DNA from: Ryuthela nishihirai
Taxonomy: Eukaryota; Arthropoda; Arachnida; Araneae; Heptathelidae
Reading direction: 5' to 3'
NCBI GenBank assembly: GCA_038380435.1
Contig: JAWZYU010000007.1
Location: 27,507,001-27,571,000, forward strand
Length of the DNA stretch: 64,000 nt
In this document: piece by piece, positions 56,126 through 64,000 of the stretch
Layout: each line of letters begins with the position of its first letter
Numbering within the stretch: position 1 is the stretch's first letter
Position numbers and translations under genes: made by a program
Notes under the pieces: model-generated
The model's database searches: none
Seen by the model: the letters and a program-made list of their open reading frames with translations, nothing else
What the model was told of the DNA's origin: nothing

Positions 56126-56439
56126 ACGATCAATTGATAATATGGATTTTTTTTTAACCTATCCCGACTTTCCGTAAGTTGTTGATCTCTACACATGTCA
56201 TGGTTTTCTAGAACATATTGACTGTATAAAGCAAAAAAATCAAGAGAAGGGGGTATCTCTTTTTAAACTGAAATAATTTTGCATAATTTTTATGTTAGAA
56301 GCAAATAAGCCTAATTTTCACTTTTGGATTCACAATGTACCACTTCCTTGTGGAAATGATTGTCTGTGGATATGTGAAAAAAAATTATGATTTTAATGAT
56401 TTCTAATGTGTGAAATAATTTCTAATAAGTGAAAAGATT

Positions 56440-58190
56440 TAAGTTGACGGTAAAACGAAAGCTAATGGAGAGGTAAAAGTTTTTAATTTAAGTGGATTAT
56501 CCTAAAAAGAAGTTGCTAAGAAGGTAGGAATACCTCAAAATTTTGCTATTCGAATTTCTGAAGAATTGCGATCAGTTAAAAGTAAAAGTGGTTTTTGATA
56601 ATGAGAGCATCTATATTGATCTATACTAGTATCAAAGAGTAGTGAAGCTTTACTATTTGGTTTGAAAAAGATAATATTAATAAACCAATCAACCACAGTA
56701 AACTGTTGTAAAGCACCATGACTTTGGCAAAAAAATTAAACAAGTTCAAAGTAACAGATGGTATGCTAACAAGATGGGAGGAGTGATGTATATAAAATGT
56801 TACATAGTGAAAAGCAGGATTGTGATGGCTAAGTAGGTCTTGAATAGTAGGAATAGTGACTCCTACTATTCATGTCGTAGAAGACTGGTATACTAATGAA
56901 GGTCTTGAATACCAATGAAGTGGGACTACTACTACATTCTGACTATTTTTCCAATGAAATGGGACTAGTACTTAGTCTCGAGTGGCTCACCCCAGACTAA
57001 GTACAATTTCACCAATTGGACCTAGTAATTCCACCTGATGGTATGTCTGTGCAGGAATTTAATGATTGTGTAGATATTGACAAGGACCTACAAGTATGTA
57101 CAATTTCAATCAGTTAGCTCACTCCAGACTATTGCTGAGTTTTCAAAAATGCCCCAGCTTTTGGTTCACGGAAAATCAAAGACATGGTTACTGTGTAGTT
57201 GATTTTCCATACACTCAATCAGGAAAAGCCCAGTAGAACTTCTAGGTTATCTGTATTTTGTGTAGGGGAATACCTTCTTTTTTATTTAAAAAAATTAAAA
57301 TACAAAAAAAAAAAAAAAATCACATTCCCCTACACAAAAGACAGATAATCTAGAAGTTCTACTAGACTTGTCTGATTTCCATACAATATACAAACATATA
57401 CATTGGAACGTGCCCTCTGGTTTAGTAGATAAGTATGCTTACTACTAGACAAGGTATTGGCTAGTGGTTAGGGTTTGCTATTTAAATGAGTGGATCAGTT
57501 CTTGTGCAGGTGTGACTGGAACTGTTAAAATGAAGCCTTTTATAAGCAAAAGTAAATCACCTAGCTTACTATATACTACAGTACTTAGTACTAGGTATAT
57601 TACTATAGCAAAAGTAATACACCAGCTGTTTTAAAGGAGTAAAGCACTTGTCTGTTCAGTACACCAGCAATAAAAATGTTTGGATGATAGCAGCAATTTT
57701 TGAAGACTGCATGAGTGGTATAGTCAATTAGGAGTGAAAAGGAAAAAAATTACCTTATTTTTAAACACTTGTACATATCGTCCAAGCTTAAATTTGCAGA
57801 ACATGGAATTGGAACAGAATTTCTCTCCTGCACTATGTAACTAATTCAATAACTCGATCAAGGAAGCATAAAATCTTTCAAAACATTTTACAGATTTTAT
57901 GCCCTTCATATGACAGTGAATGCCTGAAATAATTTCTGAAAAATGCATTAAAAATTGTTTCAGAAATTTTGAAATCATGTGTGAAGATGAAGAGGAGCAG
58001 TTCTAAGAATTGGACTTAGTAATGAATGTGTGGATATTGACAAGGACCTACAAGTATGTACAATTTCAACCAATGCAGTCATTGTTGAATCAGCCAAAAA
58101 AAAAAAGTATCAAGAGACAAGAGGATGAAAAAGATGGGAAGAATCTGAACAAGTTACTACTACTAAGTGACAAATACAAATCATTCTCAC
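56440..58190 (+). pseudogene. Tigger/pogo-like transposase, decayed
   Basis: Broken + frames give KRKANGEVKVFNLSGLS, KEVAKKVGIPQNFAIRI (HTH), then KFKVTDGMLTRWEE (CENP-B domain), and at the far end FNDCVDIDKDLQ near 57060 and again NECVDIDKDLQVCTIS near 58020, resembling the acidic C-terminal FVDVD segment of Tigger proteins. The catalytic core is missing or unreadable. The C-terminal part is present twice, so a duplication occurred. TIRs were not found. Confidence 0.58.
57231..57361. repeat. Inverted repeat with AT-rich loop
   Basis: CAGTAGAACTTCTAGGTTAT..TGTGTAGGGGAATA is followed, after a loop containing A16, by its near-inverse (CATTCCCCTACACAAAAGAC .. AGATAATCTAGAAGTTCTAC). Arms are about 45 bp. 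It lies inside the decayed Tigger. Confidence 0.82.
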
Positions 58191-58651
58191 CCTAAGGAGA
58201 ACATGGGAAGAAGGTGATGCAGAATGAATAAGAATATACAGTATTGAAAATACTCAGAATGGATTATACCCAAATTAATAAATGAAAATAGCTGAATATT
58301 TGAATAAACAACAGCAGGAAAATTTTATGAAATGGATATTTTAATGGGATTATTCATGTTATTAAATAAATAAATTTAGACAGTTTCATTATTGCATATG
58401 CTATTAAATGTGATCATTTTGCATTGCAGCTTACTTTCATATACCAATCATTGATTTTTGGTTATTAGAATTGCCAGTTGATTAATCAAAATGTAATATA
58501 CAAAGGTAATTACATTAAGCAGTGTTTACTGCATTTTGATTAAATAAAATATACATTTATTTCCAGATAAATTCACAATTTAATGTACTTAGTATATTTT
58601 GATTTATTATGAACATCTTTTCAATAAATATTTTTGTGGAAATCTTTTCAG
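58190..58651. other. Intron 7 end before exon h
   Basis: AT-rich. A frame from 58593 runs into exon h, but its splice context is poor (see rejected). Confidence 0.45.
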
Positions 58652-58707
58652 TTTTATAAATCTGTTCAACATTTGTGTGGAGTATTATGCAAAAAACCTT
58701 CGTGAAG
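58652..58707 (+). CDS. HAUS6: HAUS6-like, exon h (last found)
   Basis: The acceptor is atcttttcag and the donor is GTAAGT at 58708. One base completes an Asn codon from exon g, then 18 codons give FINLFNICVEYYAKNLRE and one further base (phase 1). The other two frames either stop or lose the family pattern. It aligns with the leucine-rich helix that follows G-K-L in HAUS6. No later exon was recognised before the window ends. Confidence 0.78.
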
Positions 58708-59673
58708 GTAAGTAGTGGATCTAATCTGTATATCCTACATTACCAAAATTATTCAGATTCTTCCATGTTATGTGAATGTAAAACCATATTCAAAGCTTTA
58801 TGTGAATGTAAAACCATATTCAAAGCTTTTGAAATATGATTTTTTTTATGGAAAATGTCACAAAAAATAAATTGAAGAGCTGAAATTTATCCAAATTTCA
58901 ATAATATATATGTTCTATAAAGAGTTACAGAAGCTGAAATATTTAACAGCAGAACTGCAATCATAAGAATTTAGCTCAAAAGTTAGTTAAAATTCAATAG
59001 CATAGCAAAATTGTTTACAGTACAAATGCAATTTTAGAATATATAATAATTCAGTTGTTGCAAGTTTTGAAGAAAAACATTTAGGGTGAGTGTAATAGCA
59101 GCATCAACTCTTTAATTATTAAATGAACCTTGTCCAAATCCAGATTTAGATATATTTTGGCAAGATCATCAGTTTATCTCGTACATTTTACTGCAAAAAG
59201 AGTATTTCCAAAGTTAAGCAGCTGTGAATGTAGCTTTCCACTTGCATAACATACAGTTATCCCAATACATTTGGTAATATGGAGCATTTGTAAATATAAG
59301 GATATGAATATTTTCTGATATTTTTTGTTGCATTATAGTGATGATAATTGTTTCAAATGTTATGCTTTAGCATTATGCATTCATGAATATTTCTTTTGAT
59401 CAAAATGAAATAGGAAACATGTTGATATTTAATCTATTTTTAAAGGAACTTAAGTGTCAAAACATCAGCTGTTACAACTACTGAGGCACAGAATTCAGTA
59501 AAATTTGTATCATTTCTTATACACTGCACTACCAAAAAATATTTGAGAATTTTCATGTTATGTCAATAGGAATCTAACTTTAAAGCTCAATAATTTCTAA
59601 AATTTGCATTTAATTTAAAAATATGACTGATGATAAATTAAAGCTTAAGATCTAATTTATTTTAATCTTATAT
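58708..59673. other. DNA downstream of exon h, nothing assigned
   Basis: ATGTGAATGTAAAACCATAT plus CAAAGCTTT is tandemly duplicated at 58770-58829, and 59525-59600 is a diverged relative. 59063-59110 resembles 23430-23490. No further HAUS6 exon was found. Confidence 0.45.
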
Positions 59674-60049
59674 TGTTTTACCTCTGAGCAGCACTTTTTT
59701 GCACATAATGGGCTAAATGGCCAATTCACAAAGACCCCGAAAGCTCAGAAAAAAGTTGGGGACCCACTGTAACAGCTGTTGGAGACAAATGCCCAAGAGC
59801 CTACCACCTAATGTCCCATCAAGGCCATCCAAGGTGTTCTTTAATGTGCACAAGGTATAGCTCTCCGCACATGGGCCATGGCTTAATGTTCCATCTGATG
59901 GACAGCAGTCTTTCCAAGCCCATCAGTGTCCCCTACTGACTGTGGACTTTTTACGGAGATAAATCTCAATGCTGAGCCAGCTGGGATAAAAACATGGGAA
60001 CTGCAGATTATGAGCCTGGTGCGCTACCGACTGATAAACTCCCATCCCA
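59674..60049 (-). mobile_element. SINE2, complete, moderately old
   Basis: It is the reverse complement of the family: tail (TTGTTTTACCTCTGAGCAGC), body, and tRNA head ending GCGCTACCGACTGATAAACT. The A and B boxes carry changes (GGTTTTTATCCC on the reverse strand). It is adjacent to RTE-7. Confidence 0.83.
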
Positions 60050-60128
60050 TTTTAATCTTGATTTTTAACAATATTTGTTCAGTATGTATAGAATTATGGA
60101 AGCTAGATATTTCACAACAGTAATACAA

Positions 60129-60797
60129 AATCTTCATGCAGCCATGGGCTATGGAGGTCCATCAGACTGTGCAATTTTGCTCTCCAGATGTGTCTCTTTT
60201 GAGCTACAGCTGCTGCATTTAGCTACTTTAGGCCAATCTAGCAAGGTCCTGTTTGATATTGTCTGCCCTTCGCATCCTAGGTCTCCCTCTTTTTCAGATA
60301 CCTTGAGGGCACACTGTTCATAATCCTCTTCGCCAATCTGCAGCTTTGCATACGGGCACATTGGCCAAACCAACGCAGTCTCTCTCTGCACAATATGCTG
60401 CTCAAAAGAGATTGATGGCTCCTTCTAACCTCATCATTACTTACAAAGTCAAACCACCTAATGCCCAAGATACTGTGTAAGCATCTAGAATCAAAGACAT
60501 CAAGTTTCTTGTTATCCTGCTTACAAAGGGTCCATGTTTTGCTACTGTAATTAACCTTAGAAAGAACCAAACTATTATACAACCTAATTTTAGTCTTTAG
60601 AGGTGTACACACGTATTTTTCCACACTCTCCATAGACTCTTAAAAGTTCCAGTGGCAATCCACTTGCTCAAGAGTGCAGCCATTCAAAGCAACTGAACCA
60701 CTATCTGCCTGACCAATTTTCATCACTTTAGTTTTTCCTCTGTTTATCACCAAACCTACTCTGTTACCAATCTCCAAACAGCCCTAATGAAGTCGTC
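60129..60797 (-). mobile_element. RTE-7: 3' part, interrupted by RTE-8
   Basis: The 118-codon minus frame reads KTKIRLYNSLVLSKVNYSSK, SRCLHSILGIRWFDFVSNDE and CRERLRWFGQ. The 3' end CATGCAGCCATGGGC lies at 60129. Its upstream part stops at the FI-AV junction (TTCATTAGGGCTG), where the TCC tract begins. It is the host into which RTE-8 landed. Confidence 0.78.
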
Positions 60798-61202
60798 GTC
60801 TCCTCCTCCTCCTCCTCCTCCTCCTCCTCCTCCTCCTCCTCCTCCTCCTCCTCCTCCTCCTCCTCCTCCTCCTCCTCCTCCTCCTCCTCCTCCTCCTCCT
60901 CCTCCTCCTCCTCCTCCTCCTCCTCCTCCTCCTCCTCCTCCTCCTCCTCCTCCTCCTCCTCCTCCTCCTCCTCCTCCTCCTCCTCCTCCTCCTCCTCCTC
61001 CTCCTCCTCCTCCTCCTCCTCCTCCTCCTCCTCCTCCTCCTCCTCCTCCTCCTCCTCCTCCTCCTCCTCCTCCTCCTCCTCCTCCTCCTCCTCCTCCTCC
61101 TCCTCCTCCTCCTCCTCCTCCTCCTCCTCCTCCTCCTCCTCCTCCTCCTCCTCCTCCTCCTCCTCCTCCTCCTCCTCCTCCTCCTCCTCCTCCTCCTCCT
61201 CC
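60798..61202. repeat. (TCC)n tract, about 134 perfect units
   Basis: Uninterrupted TCC from about 60800 to 61202, introduced by GTCGTCGTC and followed by ATCATCATCAAGCAGCC, the inverted 3' end of RTE-8. On the RTE-8 strand it is a GAT-to-GGA tail that has expanded. The poly-Pro, poly-Glu and poly-Gly frames here are not genes. Confidence 0.95.
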
Positions 61203-61289
61203 ATCATCATCAAGCAGCCATGTGCTATAGAGGTCCAACCAGACCATGCAACAATTTAGTTCTCCAAAAAAGTCTGTCCTGAGCTACAT

Positions 61290-63968
61290 CTACTGCATCT
61301 GGCCACTGCACACCAATTCTAACAAGGTCCTGTTTGACATTGTCTGCCCACCGCATCCTAGGTCACTGTTCATAACCCTGTTCACCAATCTATAATTATT
61401 CATACGGGCAACATGGTCAAACCAACAAAGTCTCTCTCTGCACAATATGCTGCTTAAAGGAGGTTGCAAACTCCTTTGCCTAATCTCATCATTAGTTACA
61501 AAGTTGAACCACCTAATGCCCAAGATACTGCGTAAGCATCTGGAATCAAAAGCATCTAGTTTCCTGTTATCTTGTTTACAAAGTGTCCAAGTATCACTAC
61601 CATAACTAACCCTAGATATTTAGGTGTATACGCCTATTTCTCCACACTCTCCATAGATTCTTAAAAGTCCTGGCAGCAATCCCTATTCGTCTATTAATCT
61701 CATGCTGCACATCACCAGTATCTGTTATGTAGCTCCCAAGATAATTAAACTGTGACACCTGCTCAAGGGTGCAACCATTCTGATTAACTGAATCACAGCC
61801 TGCCTGACCAATTTTCATCACTTTAGTTTTCTCTGTTTACTACTCTACTACCAGTTTCATCAACAGCTCCAATGAAAGAGTTCATCTCATCAACATCATT
61901 TGCCAAAAGGGCTAAATCATCACCATAATCTAAATCAGAAATTTTCGTATCTCCAGTCCATTTAAGACCAAAATCTTTCCCTTGAAGTGAATTTCGCATA
62001 ACATAATCAATAACCAAGCTAAAGAGAAAAGGAGACAAAATGCACACTTGTCGAACACCAGAAGTAATGCTAAACCAATTACTATAAGCCTTACCAACTC
62101 TCACACATGACTCAGTGTTATTGTAGAGAGCTTTCATTAGGTTAATTAACTTATCTGATATACCATATGATCTCACAATCAACCATGGGGCGGGGGTGGC
62201 TCAGTCGGTAGCGCGCCAGGCTCGTAATCTGTAGTTCCCAGGTTCGAGTCCCAGCTGGGTCAGCGTTGAGATTTATCTCCGCAAAATTCTCCGCCCTGCC
62301 CACGGTCAGTAGGGGACACCGATGGGCTTGGAAAGGCCGCCGTCCGTCGGATGGGACGTTAAGCCGTGGTCCCGTGTGCGGGAGAGACATACCCTGTGCA
62401 CGATAAAGAACACGCTGGATGGCCTTGACGGGAGGCTACCATCTGTTTCCCAACAGCTGTTCCAGTGGGTCCCCTCCCCCAACCTTCTCTGAGCCTTCGG
62501 GGTCCTTGTGGCCTGGCCATTTAGCCCATGGTGTGCAAAAAAGTGCCGCTCAGAGGTAAAACAATCCAATCCAACTCACAATCAACCACAAATTATGACG
62601 ATCAACAGAGTCAAAAGCCTTTCTGAAATCAACAAAGCTAACAACCAAAGGTTTCTGAAACTCGAAACATTTCTCAAGAATCTGCCTGAGTGAAAATATC
62701 TGATCCACACATCCCCTACCACTTCTGAATCCACACTGCTCATCATGCAATTGACTGTCAACCAGATTCTTAATTCTATTAAGCACAATCATGCAAAGAA
62801 CTTTCCCTGGAACAGAGAGTAGGTTGAATTACCCTATAGTTATCACAAGAAGTGCGATGATCTTTTTTGAAAATAGGGATAACAATAGCTCTGGTAAAAT
62901 CATTAGGAAGCATGCCTTTATCATACAAGATATTCAGAATTTCAGTCATCCAAGTGGTAACTGAAACATTCCCAGCTGTAAGCATTTCTGTAGTAATTTC
63001 ATCAACCCCTGGGGATTTATGAAGTTTAAGTTTAGAAATAGCCAAAATAACTTCAGATTGTGTTATAGGGCCAACATTAAAGCCACCAATGCATCTATCA
63101 TCATTACAAACAATGGGAGTAGAACTAACCACATTGTTTAGAACATCACTGAAATGTTCAGCCCACCTAGCCATGACAGAATCCTCCCCTTCTGTAACCT
63201 TACCTTGTTTATCCTTCAATCCCTGTATACCTGTCCGTTTTCTATCACACAAAACATTAACTATCTGGTACAGCTCTCTGCTGTTGTGCTGTCTAACTGC
63301 TTCCTCAGCTTTGTCAGCCAAGCCATTTAGCCAAAAATTCTTATCAGCAGCTAACTGATCCTTTACACATTTATTAAACTCTCTGTAATGCTTTCTATTA
63401 GGACTAGTAGGGTATTGATTAAGGACATCCCTGCAATTCTTTCTTTCCGAAATAAGCTCAAGTGCCTTATCACTCAGATAATTCTGCCTCCTCTGCTCCT
63501 TTTTTCCTAAAAGAGTACTGTTAGTGTCCAGAAAAGCCTGTTTAAAATGATCCCATTCTTCCTCATCTTCAGTAGTAAGCATACCATAATTGTCATAATG
63601 ACTAAGTAACCTTTCATGGTAAGCTTTGGCTATAACTGGGCCTTTCTGAGCTTCAGTATTAAAGTTAAATTTTTTAACCTTAGCTCAACACTTTTTAAGT
63701 TTAAGTTGCAAGACACTTTTAACAAGGTAATGGCAGATCCAATTTCAGCTCCCCTATATGACCTGGTATTCCTAACAGAACTAGCCCATTTGCTGTTAAT
63801 TAATATATAATCAATCATATTCTTATGCAGCCCATCAGGTGAAACCCATGTGTACTTATATATCTCATGGTGTTTGTAATAAGTGTTAGTTATTTTTAAT
63901 CCATTGAGTTTACTTACCTGTAGGAGATGTTGCCCATTGCCATTGCAGCTACCAATAGGGCCTATCAC
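61290..63968 (-). pseudogene. RTE-8 endonuclease-reverse transcriptase, broken
   Basis: Six readable minus-strand pieces cover the frame from the endonuclease C-terminus to the RWFDHV domain. Apart from the SINE2, breaks occur near 61380 (a deletion), 61615, 61822, 62790 and 63625. The catalytic box reads YGDD, not YADD; this could be tolerated in some reverse transcriptases but differs from RTE-6. Confidence 0.82.
62186..62574 (+). mobile_element. SINE2: complete copy with perfect 14-bp TSD
   Basis: Flanked by CTCACAATCAACCA (62172-62185, 62575-62588), a duplication of RTE-8 sequence. The A box TGGCTCAGTCGG and B box GGTTCGAGTCCC are intact and the tail is ACAATCCAATCCAA. At 389 bp it is the youngest layer in this corner. 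Confidence 0.93.
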
Positions 63969-64000
63969 CCCTCCCCAAAATTCAGAGTCAGTACTAACTT

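Larger units (their letters stand above)
8669..58707 (+). other. HAUS6: Host gene span: HAUS6-like, eight internal exons
   Basis: HAUS6 is a subunit of the augmin complex, which binds existing spindle microtubules and recruits gamma-tubulin for branching nucleation in mitosis. Eight exons flanked by AG/GT join in one open frame (exon lengths 96, 82, 284, 93, 70, 177, 47 and 56 nt), giving about 301 residues with no stop. Every junction phase matches. Landmarks shared with the HAUS6 family, in order: DMFQLPN, WPVFNKEQEQEFRK, FPRIVQSLFLSPGG, a lysine/glutamate-rich helical stretch, YVVQIPEILIKDC, ENGKL, and FINLFNICVEYY. This corresponds roughly to residues 50-330 of vertebrate HAUS6. The start codon exon and the C-terminal half were not found. 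The family call comes from recalled sequence, not a search. Confidence 0.82.
61203..64000 (-). mobile_element. RTE-8: long RTE-like copy running off the window
   Basis: On the minus strand: a 3' end at 61203, the RT C-terminus (RWFNFVTNDEIRQRS), QFNYLGSYITDTGDV, GVRQVCILSPFLFSLVIDYV and DYGDDLALL (a YGDD variant of the catalytic box), CGFRSGRGCVDQIFSLRQIL, the 267-codon linker/RT frame 62779-63582, and the endonuclease end at 63630-63968. The 5' region lies outside. A SINE2 interrupts it at 62186-62574. Confidence 0.85.

Noticed and set aside
58593..58651. Upstream extension of exon h in the same frame (from TAT ATT TTG)
   Set aside because: The acceptor at 58592 has no pyrimidine tract, and the extension would add residues where the family has none. 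The path through exon g aligns without gaps.
60756..61247. Long poly-Pro, poly-Glu and poly-Gly reading frames
   Set aside because: They are translations of the TCC microsatellite in different frames; no flanking protein sequence or splice context supports a gene.

Overview
This is AT-rich, intron-like animal DNA, most plausibly from an arthropod with a large genome. A chelicerate is my low-confidence guess, based on transposon flavour only (DUF4817-type and Tc1/mariner elements, tRNA SINEs, RTE-like LINEs). There are no operons, no bacterial signals, and no long intact reading frame apart from transposon remnants.

Host gene: eight short exons on the + strand (8669-8764, 19290-19371, 23706-23989, 27766-27858, 36808-36877, 46461-46637, 49178-49224, 58652-58707) join, with matching splice phases at all seven junctions, into one open frame of about 301 residues. 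It aligns along its length with the N-terminal half of HAUS augmin-like complex subunit 6 (HAUS6), as I remember that family. The first coding exon and the C-terminal half were not found and probably lie outside the window. Introns run from 2.5 to 10.5 kb and are packed with mobile DNA.

Left flank and intron 1 (1-19289): a hAT MITE with a perfect 8-bp target duplication, an RTE 5' fragment, two complete but dead Tc1-like elements with recognisable TIRs, and a Tigger/jerky element (8930-15488). The Tigger element has been split by a Tc1-like transposon, a tRNA SINE and a full-length RTE-type retrotransposon. A short RTE fragment and a second hAT-like element follow.

Introns 2-4 (19372-36807): two young copies of a tRNA-derived SINE (SINE2) with target duplications, mariner-type remnants, a rearranged RTE copy ending in a 34-bp-arm perfect palindrome next to a three-fold tandem repeat, and an older RTE copy split by a solo LTR.

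Introns 5-7 (36878-58651): mariner elements, a CR1/jockey-like LINE 3' end, a pogo MITE, several tandem arrays, a DUF4817-type element with intact ends 86 bp upstream of exon 7, the best-preserved RTE copy (50584-54117) with a 10-bp target duplication and a 5' inverted duplication, fold-back sequences, and a decayed Tigger.

Right end (58708-64000): SINE2 and RTE copies on the - strand. The tail of one RTE copy has grown into an uninterrupted (TCC)n tract of about 400 bp, and a SINE2 with a 14-bp target duplication sits inside the same RTE copy.
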